From assembly GCF_014898055.3 (NCBI RefSeq), contig NW_023602073.1, positions 87,400,678 through 87,464,677 of the forward strand: a stretch of 64,000 nt of DNA, in the 5' to 3' direction. Made by a program: the position numbers and the translations under genes. This document shows, piece by piece, positions 47,001-58,944 of this stretch. The stretch's first letter is position 1. The number at the start of each line of letters is the position of its first letter. Source of the DNA: Talpa occidentalis (lineage: Eukaryota; Chordata; Mammalia; Eulipotyphla; Talpidae). The notes under the pieces were generated by a model. The model was not told where the DNA came from. It did not search any database and saw only the letters and a list, made by a program, of their open reading frames with translations.

Positions 47001-47433
47001 AAAGATTTTCTTTTGAGGTGTATTAATATGTAATATCTGTTATATAGAGAGAGTAAGTTGAATATTTATGAATTTATGAGCCTAGAGGTAGGAAAAACAG
47101 GGATTGGACCTATTAGAAACTATATGACTAGATGAGGTGTCTTAGTGTGAGAAAGTAGGTACAGGAGTGAGAAATATCTAAGATGAATTTTGGGAGGAAG
47201 ATGAGAATTAAGTAATCTTTTCAGGTTGAAAAAGGAAAAAAAAAAGACATGGTCCGTCAAGTCAGAGAAAACAGTTTATTATTGGGGGATATAAAGACTG
47301 AGATCTTGATACTTTTCTCAATGGGGGACTTATTAAGTATATTTTGTTTTGTTCAACTGGTGAATTTTATGTGAATATTTTGCTCTATAGCCCATTTAAA
47401 GTAATCAATAAACATTTCACCCTGTTTTGGGAG

Positions 47434-49085
47434 GAATTGTGAAGCATCCAAATATGTATGTTGAGGTGCCAATCCCTTTTACTTCAAAATGTGAATATAT
47501 TTGGAGATAAGTCTTTAGAATGGTACTTAAATTAAAATTGGGGACTACCCCAGCAATAAACCCATATCTATATGGGCCATGAATATGTGATAAAGGAACT
47601 AAGAACATACATTGGAGCAAGGAAATTTTCGATGAATGGTGTTGGGAAAAATGGACAGTCACATGGAAAAGAATGAAGCTAATTCATTATCTCACAAAAG
47701 TGATAGCTTCGCAGATACATATCCAACAGAAAAGAAAACATACACAATAAGGACTTCAGTAAATGAGAAAACTTCCAGACAGCAAAATAAACCATAAATT
47801 AGACAAAAAACACCCAAATGAATGGGAAAAAATATTTGCATACCCTACATCTGATAAATGTCTTATATCAAAATCACACAAATGACTCATAAAATTCAAC
47901 ACAAGAAAACAAATAACCCAATCTACAAATGGGCAGATGAGCTAAATTGGCATTTCTCTAAAGAAGGCACACAGATGGCCAATAGGCACATGAAAAGATG
48001 TTCATCATCATTTGTTGGGGAAATGCTTATTAAAACCATAATGAAATACCATCTCAAGTCTGTGACACTGAAAAAGATCAAAAACAGCAAGTGCTGGCAG
48101 GGAGTAAAAGAAACCCTCTTACCCCATTGGTGGGTGTATAAACTGGTCCAGCCCCTATGGAAAGCAATATGGAAGTTTCTCAAAATATTAAAAATGGATC
48201 TCTCATATGATCCAGGAATTCTACTACTAGGTAGATACCTGGAGATCATAAATACACTAATTTGAATGGAAACTTGCACTTCCATATTCATTGCCATATT
48301 ATTTATAATAGCCAAAATATAAAAACAACTTAATTACACCCAAATTAAAAAGTGGATCAAAAAGAAATGGTATATATACACAATGGAATATTACTCAGTG
48401 ATCAAAAAGATAACCGTGTGCTATTTTGGCAACTTGGATGGAGTTGAAAGGGATTATGCTAAGTGAAATAAGTCAGGAGAAGGACAAATACTGGATGGTG
48501 ACACTTATATGTGGAATATAGACAAACCAGACAAAGGGGCAGATAAAATTAAACTCAAAAACTAGCCCTTGAAAATCAGGCTACAGAACTGAGACATTCA
48601 GAGGGATAAAGGATGGGGAGAAGCAAGCATGAAGTGGTGAGGAGCACAATGGACTATAGTGGTAGATTATGGTACTTTTGGTGGTGGGAGCACTAGAGTC
48701 ACAGCACTGGAAGTGTGGGGTCTTATACTTCTAAATTATAAACAACAATGTAAACCAACATTGCCTCATTTAAAAAAAAAGTGATAAAGCATAAAAATAA
48801 ATAAATAAAATTGGGTGATTAGAGTAGGCCCAAATTTAAGATTAATTCAAGATGCCTGGTGCCCTTATAGGAAAAGGATATTCACACAGACATACATGCA
48901 CACCAAGGCAAGAACATGTGAAGACACAGTGAGAGGGAGTGCATCTGGAAGCCAAGAAGTGAGGTCTCTGAAGAAATGTTCTCTGCTGACATTTCCAGAA
49001 CTGTGAGAAATGAAATACCCATTATTTAAATCATTCATTCTCTGATATTTTATTTTGGTAGCCTTAGGAAAATAATACACACTTT
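47434..49085 (+). mobile_element. MLT1-like LTR split by LINE-1
   Basis: The left part (about 47434-47530: GAGGAATTGTGAAGCATCCA, TGTTGAGGTGCCAATCCCTT) and the right part (about 48810-49085: GGTGCCCTTATAGGAAAAGG, CATGTGAAGACACAGTGAGA, TCCAGAACTGTGAGAAATGA, ATATTTTATTTTGGTAGCC) fit the ends of a MaLR (MLT1) LTR. The LINE-1 between them inserted later. Confidence 0.6.
47530..48810 (+). mobile_element. LINE-1 3' fragment
   Basis: Decayed ORF2 C-terminal sequence. The plus-strand frame 47858-48265 contains CWQGVKETLLPHWW and YDPGILLLGRYLEI, matching the usual LINE-1 ORF2 end (in the younger copies [14 protein letters not shown]). The 3' UTR ends at an A-rich run with GATAAAGCATAAAAATAAAT. Confidence 0.85.
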
Positions 49086-50203
49086 TTATATCATTTTTCT
49101 GTAGCATCTTAAATTGCCAACTGCACATTTATAAGAAAGGTCACATTTTATTAATTAGATACAAATTTAGCTGGAGTAAAAGACAGAGATGAAGGACAGA
49201 ATAAAGGACAGAGATGAAGCAGAAATTTATTTATATTGCATTAACAGTCTGTGCATACATTCAGAGCCTGTGTGGTCAATCCATGGTATCAGGGACCCCA
49301 ATTCTTTCTAACATTTTGCTCTGTTATCCTCACATTTTTTTTCTTTATCCACATGATCCAGATTAGCAAACCATTCTGTCTGTCTTTCTGAGGAAGAAAG
49401 AGCACAGCCTGTCTTTTAAGGAAGTGACCAGAAAACTGAGCACCTTACTTGCTCTCAATTACCACTGGTCAGGACTTAGTCAAAAAGCCTTGCCTGCCTC
49501 TAAAGGAAAGCTGGTCAGTTAGAACAACTATAAAGAGGGTTGGAGAGGAAAGGGAAATGATTTCCAAAATAACTTCATTCATATAGGCACTAAAAATGTT
49601 AATTAACTTCATTTCTAATTGTTTTTATAATTTCAGAAAGTTTATTCCCTAAAATCATTTGTCCTATAGTTTAAAAAACTATGTCTACCCAATCATGACA
49701 TTCTAGAAAGCAAAAAACAAAAACAAAAACAAAAAACCCCAAAACTTTGTCAGTATTTCCTGATTTCCCACCTATAAAGTTAAAATAACTGATCATATGA
49801 TTCCAAAGATTCCTTCAAGATAAAGTTCTGTGAATCTTTGCTATGTAACTCATATATTCAAAATATCAGAAGCTGACACTGAGGTATGTCAATGTAATTG
49901 CAATGTATAAGCTTGTGGTGAGTTATTTACTTTTTAATAATGAGTCACATAGTTCCTAGACAGCTCTTCTTCATTAAAAGAAAGAAGAAAATATTCAAAA
50001 TATTTTGACTATCTTTTTCAGTCAACCAGGCTTATTAAACCACAAGATGGCAGCAGCAGAGAAATTTCTCTTTTATATATTTCTCAATCTAAAAAAAATC
50101 ATATTTTGAGAAATATTACCAAGCAGGTACTATTTTTTCCCTCCCTTGGTTTCACATGAGTGTTCTGACACTGATGAAGCAAGGAGGATGACAATTTTGA
50201 CAT
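49086..50203. other. Unique sequence, no gene seen
   Basis: AT-rich with a duplicated AAAGACAGAGATGAA-like segment at about 49180-49216. It contains the CTCF-like motif at 50040. Confidence 0.4.
50040..50053 (+). promoter_or_regulatory. CTCF-like motif
   Basis: CCACAAGATGGCAG matches 13 of 14 positions of CCASYAGRKGGCRS. The same bases also contain CAAGATGG, a YY1 core, so the motif is ambiguous. Confidence 0.35.
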
Positions 50204-50568
50204 CTGTTCATTTTTTATTTTTTTATTTTTTTATTTTTTTTTTTTTTTTTTTTATAGAGGCATGCTTTATTTATTTGTTTGCTGGTTTGTTTGTTTGTTT
50301 TGTTTATACATGCACTGGGTACAGTCAGAAGCGCGGGAGGGTGAGAGAATTCACCAGAGCCAGAGCGGGGAGCAGACCAGGCAGAAGGACCGAAATACAC
50401 TGCTGAGGGGAGCAGCGGGCGGCAGGAGAGGTCTGCGCGCCATGTGGGACCCTCCTCCGGTGGCCGGGGAGCAGCCGGGGATCGAACCGGCGCCGCAGAG
50501 GCCGCGGGCAGCTTCGCAACCCAGCGCTCAACCGCTGCGCCACCGGGGAGGCCCCTGTTCATTTTTTA
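50204..50568 (-). mobile_element. Young tRNA-derived SINE with 14-bp TSD
   Basis: The element is 50218-50554, between CTGTTCATTTTTTA at 50204-50217 and 50555-50568 (identical). The long T-run is followed by ATAGAGGCATG and a TTTG array, the same special tail as the copy at 44646. The body is CpG-rich and nearly consensus. Frames on both strands here arise from the SINE itself. Confidence 0.96.
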
Positions 50569-50879
50569 AATAAAGAAAACTTTAAGTAATTTTTCAGGAG
50601 GGCAAAAATTTGAATATTTCAAAACCATAAACATACACAAAACGTATATGTTTGCATTCTTCCTATATTTATATTTAACCATTCTTCCTGTATTTACATT
50701 TAACCAGCAGCATTTTTAGCAGCCTAGAACTTCTTTGTTCTTCCCAAATATAATGTTATAAACAGCAACGCATTCAATTATTACTTAACCTATGTTAGTT
50801 TCTGCACATTAGAAAAACAATCACCTCTCCCAGTCCTGACAGTAGTTTCTTTTATGACATGAACTTGATCAACAAGTTC

Positions 50880-51716
50880 ATCCTCAGCTTCTGGTTTCTC
50901 TCACACTTTCATGTTTGTCTAAGTCAATGTCTTTGTTCTTAGTGGTTCCTAGTATTTGAGGGTATGTCCATCATAGTACCAAAGAGAGGGGTTTTCTAGG
51001 TCAACAGCACCTAGATACAGGTGAATTAGAAACTGAGAGACTGAGAGATGGGCACTGTGCCTTCTTCCAATGTGCTGATGCTGGGTGTAGACATGAAGGG
51101 GCTCTTATACTGCTTTAGAAACTGCTCATATGATTGTTGTGTTTCTGAGGGACTCAAGAATTCAAGTCCCATTGGGTACCAGTACCAGGTGATCTAGTGA
51201 GCTATCTTTTGGCAGCAGGCACAAAATCTAGGGTACTGGAAATGTGAACAAACTCCTTCCAGAGAAATACTGGTGAAATTGCTTGATTTTTGGAGTGAGA
51301 GAGAGGAGGAGGACAGAATCCACTAGTTCTTTTGGGAGCCAGGGATGATCACAGCCAGCACTTTGATGATTGCTAATTATAAGCTAGACCCTGAGTCAGC
51401 ATCTCATAAGCAAACTCCTTCCAGGGAAAGATTGAGAGAGGGGTGTATCTGCTCATTCCCTTTGTGCTAAACTAAGAGAACACATAAGGTGAATGTTCAT
51501 GTACTCCTGAAGAACTGCTTCTCTCTTTCTTATAGTTCTGTGGGACACATCATAAGCTCTATTAACTTTCAGAGTAAGAAGTTATGGGGATCTATTTCTT
51601 GTGTGAGAACCTGACAAGTCAGGGTATTAGTGTGCAATTCAAACCCTTCAGTCTTTAGGGAGAATCTGGGAGCGGGGATTATCCCTCCTCCCAATTATAT
51701 GGCATTGTGCTATGGG
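50880..51716 (-). mobile_element. Probable LINE-1 5' UTR, distal part
   Basis: GC-balanced, non-coding sequence without stop-free frames, lying just left of the inverted LINE-1. With 53172-53330 it may be a single LINE-1 5' UTR on the minus strand that the younger LINE-1 interrupted. The assignment is inferred from position and texture; only the other part has a diagnostic motif. Confidence 0.35.
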
Positions 51717-53171
51717 TTTTCATTTTTGCACAATGTATGCTTTTTCATCTTGGTTATAGTACCCATTCAATTCCCACCCCCCTTATTTTGACCATAAACC
51801 TCCTGCACCCCCGCCCCCCATAGTGTGTCTCTGGTTTATAGTTGCTTGTTGATTTTGATTTTTACTTTATTATAACTAGTCTTTCTCCTGGTACCTTATT
51901 TAGGTTTTCTAAATTCCTGCTATGAGTGAGACCATGTGGTATTTTTCTTTTTCTTTCTGGCTTATTTTGCTGAGTGTGATTCCTTCCAGCTCCATCCATG
52001 TTGCTGCAAATTGCATGTGTTTATCTTTTTTGATTGCTGAGTAATATTCCATGGTGTATATGTACCATATCTTCTTGATCCAGTCATCTATTTTTGGGGA
52101 TTTGGGTTGTTTCCATAGCTTAGCTATTGTAAATAGTGCTGCTATAAACATAGGGGTGCAGGTGCTCTTTGGAATTGATGTTTCTGTGTCCTTTGGGTAA
52201 ATACCTAGGAGTGAAATTGCTGGGTCATATGGAAGCTCCATCTTTAGCAGGTTGAGGAATCTCCACACAGCGCTCCATAGTGGTTGGACCAGTTTGCACT
52301 CCCACCAGCAGTGCAGGAGAGTTCTTTTTTCTCTACATCCTTGCCAACATATTGATGAAATTTATATGGAGCCACCGAAAACCCTGAATAGCCAAAACTC
52401 TCCTCAAAAAAAGAGAAGGGAATGGAGGCATACTACAAAGCCATAATAATCAAAACTGCATGGTACTGTAACAAGAACAGACACATGGATCAATGGAAAC
52501 AAATAGAAAACCCAGAAATAAACCCACATATTTACAATCAACTAATCTTTGACAAAGGAGCAAAGAATATGCAATGGAACAAAGAAAGTTTGTTCAATGA
52601 ATGGTGCTGGGAAAACTGGGTCGCTACATGCAAAAGAATGAAGCCTAACTACTACCTCACACCATGCACAAAAACCAACTCAAAATGGATTAAAGGACTA
52701 GACATAAGACCCAAAACCATAAAATATATAGAAGGAAATATAGGCAAAACACTACATGACATACACCTCAGTAATATCTTTAAAGACTCATCACCCAAAG
52801 CAGTGATAGTGAAGGCAAAGATAAACAGCTGGGACTACATCAAATTAAAGAGCTCCTGTACAGCAAAAGAGACAGTAACCCAAACAAACAGACACCCCAC
52901 TGACTGAGAGAAAATTTTCGCACGCAACACTAATGATAAAGAACTGATCACAAAAATCTACAAAGAGCTAAAGAATCTCAACAAAAAGTAAATAATCTAG
53001 TCAAAAAATGGGCAGAAGAGCTAAAAAGGATCTTCTCCAAACAGGAAATGCAAAAGGCCAACAGGCATATGAAAAAATGTTCAGTATCACTTGCAATCAG
53101 GGAAATGCAAATCAAAACTACAATGAGATACCCTCTCACACCAGTGAGAATGGCACATATTAAAAAAACTA
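51717..53171 (-). mobile_element. LINE-1 with 5' inversion (twin-priming structure)
   Basis: 51717 to about 52350 is the LINE-1 3' end on the minus strand: a frame at 51909-52268 carries [15 protein letters not shown] and [13 protein letters not shown], the ORF2 C-terminus. From about 52354 to 53171 the upstream ORF2 segment runs on the plus strand (frame 52422-52907: [37 protein letters not shown]). The plus part stops at CATATTAAAAAAACTA, and the minus part begins at ATGTTGGCAAGGATG, a few bases further along in the parent element. So the two parts are adjacent LINE-1 segments with one inverted. Confidence 0.9.
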
Positions 53172-53330
53172 TCAGAGAGGATCCTTTTTAAGTTGCTTAA
53201 TGTGTAGGAGTCAATCCCTTAGTTTCTGGATTTCTCTCAGGGGAAATTGTGGATTGCCATGCATTTTGTGCCTCTCTGGGGACAGGAAGAGTCAAGAACC
53301 TACTGTGCTGCCATCTTGGTTCCTGTATTG
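53172..53330 (-). mobile_element. LINE-1 5' end (YY1-type start)
   Basis: On the minus strand it starts GGAACCAAGATGGCAGCACA, with the CAAGATGGC motif typical of LINE-1 5' ends. It continues to GGATCCTCTC at the junction with the inverted LINE-1. No TSD could be fixed. Confidence 0.55.
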
Positions 53331-55414
53331 GTGTTTTTTAGTTTTTTTTTTTTTTTAATGAGGAAAATGGTTGCCATTATGTTAGACACTTGACTCACTT
53401 AATTCTTTCAATGACTTTAGAATATAGACGTTGCTATTTTCACTCTATAGAGGAGGAAACTGAGCCTTAGGTAGATTAAATAATTTATTCATAGCCAAAC
53501 AAATTGTTAGAAACCAAATAGGATTCATCCCAGGGAGGATCATTTCTTCCCTTATCATCAAATTCTTCAGTGACTCTATATGAAACATGACTATTGATGT
53601 GATCTCAAGAATGAAAAGTTCCATTACAGTGTAGGGTAGAAACAAGTTACATTTACATTGTGTCTACAGGCTTATCTTGTTGAGTTGAGCTTTTTTTTTT
53701 TTTTTTTTAACACATGCCCTTCATTTATATAGATGAGTTTGAGATCAGTACCTTGACTTCTTATAGCCAAGGGCCGCATGTCTGAAAATACGGTCATATA
53801 GCTAGGGATGGATGCCCTTCAGAGTTGGAATGAAATCTTCCTCACATGGACATCCTGAGTCTGATGACTAGTGTGTTTCTAAGGAATAGAGGTAGAGGAG
53901 GAGAGTTTGGTCAAACTGATTCTAGCTACTGATCATTTTCTTTCAATTCATTTCAGAATAAATGTGTGCCAGGCTGTGTAACTGAAACTGTGATATGGAT
54001 ATAAGTGATTGATGAAGTTCATGTCATAAAAGAAACTATTCTGTCAGTGGGGATAAGTGCTATTGGGGGTTTGTCTGAAAAACTGGATTTGGATATTTAT
54101 CTCATGACTGCTCATAAATAGTGCTACATTTGAGTAAGCTCACAACAGTTGCCAGTTTTTCCAGGATGGTTCCAGGGTATGCCATTGTCCCAGTGTATTT
54201 ATGCATAGCATTTGACTTCAATTCTCAAAGTTTTCCTAGTTTTGATGTTAAATTAAATGATCATCCCACATACATACAGTATATAATAGTTCCTGTCTCC
54301 ATATAGTTACCTTTTCTTTTGGTTCCACAATCATGTTAATGCTTCCTTTTCATCCATGTGTAAACTGTATTTTTTACTTTCAAATTATTATTACCCACTT
54401 AGGCTTGCTTTCATTGTTCAAGTGATATATTTTTCTATTTGTGAAAATTATTCGGGCATCTTGAGTTGGGATGGAATGCACCATAATTGTTCCACTAAAA
54501 TTAATGGATATATTTTTTTTTCATTTAATGACTTTTCACTTAGCAGCAGGGTTTTCAGGAATGAATTAAATCTATTAAGTGAGGGATAACTTTATTCCTG
54601 GCACCTGGCACACTGTGAGCACTCAAAAAATAAATGTTAAATGAAAGCTTAATGAATAAGTAAGTGAATCCAAAAGCCCATGTGCATCTTTACGGCAGCA
54701 TTTCCAGCAGGCTTTTATAGTCCTATTACTGTGTTTTGTATTTACTGTCTTCTCATATAGACAGACATTATGTTCACACCCAGTTATTATGCCTGTAGAT
54801 TTGAATTTCTAAGCATATTCAATCACCATGTCACATTATATTAGGCATTTCTTTTCTGTACCAATATCTGACTCTCTACTACTGGGTACATGAATGGATT
54901 ATACTTCTCTGTTTTCTTGAAGTTAGTTGTGATGATGTAATATTTTCTGGAAAGTGAAATTTGGATATGTGATCATAACTGTAAGGAAGCATTATTGATA
55001 ATATTTAGCTTTTCACACTATTTTTCCTGTCTCATTATTCATGGAATCACATGCTAATACAGAGGTGGCATTAGATCCAAGCAACTTGGAACAGTGAACC
55101 AAAACATGGAGAATAGCTATCTTGGAAAAGTGCTTGCAGATGCTGTGTGTTTTGTGACATATGAAGTGATATTCAGGCAATGAGATTTGATAGTTATTTT
55201 CTAATAAAGCTGAATTTAGCATATCTAAATTAATAGGCACATAGAATACAAAGGAGACTAAATTAAGAAGCAGAAAACTCCACTGAAAACTAAATCTCTA
55301 GTTGATTAAAAGCTATGATAAAGATAAATCATGTATAATTAAATAAATGAATTATTTGCATATTTGACATTGACTTCCATATTTTCTTTTTATTGTTGTT
55401 ATATATTCTTCTTT
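53331..55414. other. Unique sequence with small MIR-like pieces
   Basis: No gene. A MIR/L2-like piece at about 53400-53510 (ATAGAGGAGGAAACTGAGCC) and a MIR tail at about 54590-54650 (GGCACCTGGCACACTGTGAG). A T(18) run at about 53692 starts a stretch that might be a retrocopy (see findings). Confidence 0.4.
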
Positions 55415-56178
55415 TTTTAATAAATTTTATTTTTATGTTCCCCATACAATTGCAACCCCCTTATTTTGACCCCAATCCCTCCCCTCCCCGCCCCCCATAG
55501 AGTGTCTCTGGTTCATAGTTTTTGTTGATATTGATTTTTACTTTCTTATAGTTATTCATTTTCCTGGACCCTTATTTAAGTTTTCTAGATTCCTGCTATG
55601 AGTGAGACCATCTGGTATTTTTCTTTTTTTTCTGGCTTATTTCGCTGAGCATGATCCCTTTTAGTGCCATCCATGTTGCTGCAAATTGCATGTGTTTATC
55701 TTTTTTGAATGCTGAGTAATATTCCATGGTATATATGTACCACATCTTCTTGATCCAGTCATCTATTTTTGCGCATTTGGGTTGTTTCCAAAGATTAGCT
55801 ATTGTTAATAGTGCTGCTATAAACATAGGTGTGCAGGTGCTCTTTGGAATTGATGTTTCTGTGTCCTTTGGGTAAATACCTAGGAGTGGAATTGCTGGAT
55901 CATATGGAAGCTCTATGTTTAGTAGGTCCAGAAATCTCCACACAGCTCTCCATAGTGCTTGGACCAGTTTCCACTCCCACCAGAAGTGCAGGAGAGTTCC
56001 TTTTTCTCCACATCCTCGCCAACATTTGTTGTTGCTAGTTTTTTTAATATGTGCCATTCTCACTGGTGTAAGACGGTATCTCATGGTAGTTTTGATTTGC
56101 ATTTCCCTGATGACAAGTGATGTTGAACATTTTTTCACATGCCTGTTGGCCATTTGCATTTCCTCTTCAGAGAAGTTT
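55415..56178 (-). mobile_element. LINE-1 3' end, left arm of an inverted pair
   Basis: On the minus strand a frame at 55596-56159 (187 codons) reads the ORF2 C-terminus: [60 protein letters not shown]. The 3' UTR then ends at about 55415 with AAATAAAATTTATT on the minus strand. It is 5'-truncated. The frame is long but is only the end of ORF2, so it is not a gene. Confidence 0.92.
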
Positions 56179-56468
56179 CAATTTGCAGCAACATGGATGG
56201 TGCTGGAAGGGATCAGGCTCAGCGAAATAAGCCAGAAAGAAAAAGAAAAATACCAGATGGTCTCACTCATAGCAGGAATCTAGAAAACTTAAATAAGGGA
56301 CCAGGAAAATGAATAACTATAAGAAAGTGAAAATCAAAATCAACAAAAAACTATGAACCAGAGACACTCTCTGGGGGGTTGGAGGTGCGGAGGGGAGGGA
56401 TTGCGGTCAAAATAAGGGGGTTGCAATTGTATGGGGAATACAAAAATAAAATTTATTTAAAAAAAAGG
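56178..56468 (+). mobile_element. LINE-1 3' end, right arm of an inverted pair
   Basis: From TTTGCAGCAACATGGATGGT through the last ORF2 residues (EGIRLSEISQKEKEKYQMV) and the 3' UTR to AATAAAATTTATTTAAAAAA. It repeats the last ~290 bp of the left arm in the opposite direction. Both arms therefore have their own 3' end facing outward. Confidence 0.9.
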
Positions 56469-57000
56469 CTCAAAGGCCGGGGGTGGGGGGGTGGAAATAG
56501 TAGGTTACTCTCAAGTTCGATCAATACTCTATCTGCAAGGAAAAGATCAGAACTGATCATTGCATTTTCACGGAAGTGTAGAGCTCTAATATACTGAAAG
56601 CTTTGCAATCAGATGAAATCAAGATACGAAACTTGACTCTACAACTGCCATTGCAACTTTGTGAATATTATTTACTCTCGCTGAATTCTGATTTCTCAGT
56701 TATGAAATAATAACCTTAATACCTAAATAAGTGGACATATATACAGAAGCTAGCAAATGGAGATACTCAATAATTTCTATTAATCTCCTGCCCAAATAAG
56801 CCTAATAATTCTGCCAACCATGTTTACCCTTCTTGAAATATCTCATGAATACATGAAAGTTAGGAGCATTCTTATTTCTGAAATATATGAAATAACACAA
56901 TATTTTGAAAATCTTGAAGAAAACATGCTTGAAATTGTAGTAAAATTTATATATTACAAGGTAGATATAGCTAAAAGCTAAATAATAACTTCTTTCTTTT

Positions 57001-57313
57001 AAAATACAATGGGGGGGGCCTCCCCGGTGGCGCAGCGGTTGAGCGCTGGGTTGCGAAGCTGCCCGCAGCCTCTGCAGCGCTGGTTCGATCCCTGGCATCT
57101 TCCTGGCCACCGGAGGAGGGTCCCACATGGCGCGCAGACCTCTCCTGCCGCCCGCTGCTCCCCTCAGCAGTGTACTTCGGTCCTTCTGCCTGCTCTGCTC
57201 CCCGCTCTGGCTCTGGTGAGTTCTCTCACCCTCCGGCGCTTCTGACTGTGCCCAGTGCTTGTATAAATAAATAAATAAATCTTAAAAAAATAAATAAAAT
57301 AAAATACAATGGG
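57001..57313 (+). mobile_element. tRNA-derived SINE with perfect 13-bp TSD
   Basis: The element is 57014-57300. AAAATACAATGGG stands at 57001-57013 and 57301-57313. The head is GGGCCTCCCCGGTGGCGCAG, the B box GGTTCGATCCC, and the tail has three TAAA units and then AAAAAAATAAATAAAATA. Confidence 0.96.
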
Positions 57314-58944
57314 AATAAACCTTACAAAATAAAGGGACATTTTTTCAGGGACTAAATCTACAAGTCACCACAGAATGTTGTCACTGTGCTTAGCACAATT
57401 CCTGGTACAAACTGATATTCAAGAGTTGTTTGTTGAGTATGAAATACACGTACATTGTAATCATTTCTTATTTTGTTCAGGCCACTCAGGTGAAGAGATT
57501 GTGAGTGAGAGAAACCAAGGATAAGTTCCAAAGTTAGGCAGCTTGTTGTTATTTGGACTGGAACCAGCATCTAGTGTTATGTCCCTTGGTTAAAAGTTAA
57601 CAGTGAGTCTGCTTCTGCTTGGCACTTTATGCTATAAAAGTTGGAGGAATTTCTTCCTTTCTCTGAAGTACTAATGGATAAAACAGAGAGACATAAGTTA
57701 CTCTGCTACAACTTAAGAAATAAAATGTATGAACAAACATATACCTAAAATACATACTCATTTAAGTCAATCCTTATTTAATGCTATGCTGTGTGTGGAT
57801 GAATTGTAAAAGTAGTGGAAGACAATAATAACTTTAGAGTATTTTAGAGTCTATCTACTCTGGTCTCCTAGAGACTAGGAGATTTTTTAGATTGGTAGAA
57901 ACTTCAAACAAATGATGGTTTGGATATAAATGGTTATGATTGGAGATCATGGATTAGGCTATGTTTTTGAGAAAGGAGATCAAATCTTGATAATTGGAAG
58001 TACTGATAAAACAGAACAAAACCCATAAGATTTCCTTTCTTTTCCTTTCTTATCAAGTACATAATGGACAAGAGGGGACTCATATTGGATCAAATTAACA
58101 GACCAAGGATGATAAAGTTGAGCTTAGGATAGGGTTGTAGTACCAGGTGCGCAGTTATTAAAAATGAAGAGATCCTCTGTGGTTTTCCACATGGAACCTT
58201 CAGAGTGAAGTGGGGTGAATGACTCTTCCAGAGAGCTTCAGCCCCCTTAGTTCTTGTGTTCTATCTTACCTCTATGTGGGGCTGAGTTTTCTCAGTGAAA
58301 CTCAACCTTAATCAGTGCATTTGTCTAAACATCGCACTATAACTCACTCACAGTTCTGATATTCAAATTCCATTGTCAAGTCAGAAGGGGAAAATCTGTG
58401 ATCAATGGAAATAAAATTATAAAATAGTTGAACTTTTAATTTTCTACATATGCATATATATGTAATATATGTGATCATGAAAAAACAAAAATATTAGAAA
58501 AGAGTGGGTTTTGGATTTTTGTTCATTTTCTCTTCCATTCAGCATATTTTCACTGACCATTTCCATATCATTAGATGGCTCAACAGGTCAGCAGGGCCTA
58601 ATAAACATGTGTATTCAAATTATCAACAAAAACAATTTTTATTTTCCAACTGAGATCATCCCACTGCAAAATCATCCTTTGTTACTTACTTAATACCTTT
58701 CCAAAGTTCGATTCAGATTTTCTCCCAAGATTTTCTTTCCTAGTTATATTATGACTGACTCTACCTTTAATTACTCTACACATGTTTTATATGTGGCTTT
58801 TACCACAATGAAATACTGACATAGGAGGGACTCCACATCAGGATTGTGAGGAGAGTGCTCTTGTCTTTCAGTGTCATGGACATCCTTTGCCTTGTGGTTT
58901 GGTATCACCTCAGTTTGCTATCAAATGAATGTAAAACCCAAAAT
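57314..58944. other. Unique sequence, no gene seen
   Basis: A MIR-like fragment may lie at about 57360-57440 (GTGCTTAGCACAATTCCTGG). Otherwise AT-rich with no frame that has a domain. Confidence 0.4.

Noticed and set aside
50215..50573. Overlapping frames of 86-115 codons on both strands
   Set aside because: All are read-throughs of one CpG-rich SINE; identical peptides recur at 44570, 30252 and 57009.
52422..52907. 161-codon plus-strand frame as a gene
   Set aside because: It is an internal segment of LINE-1 ORF2 in the inverted part of the element at 51717-53171.
55596..56159. 187-codon minus-strand frame as a gene
   Set aside because: It is only the C-terminal end of LINE-1 ORF2, without the endonuclease and reverse transcriptase domains.
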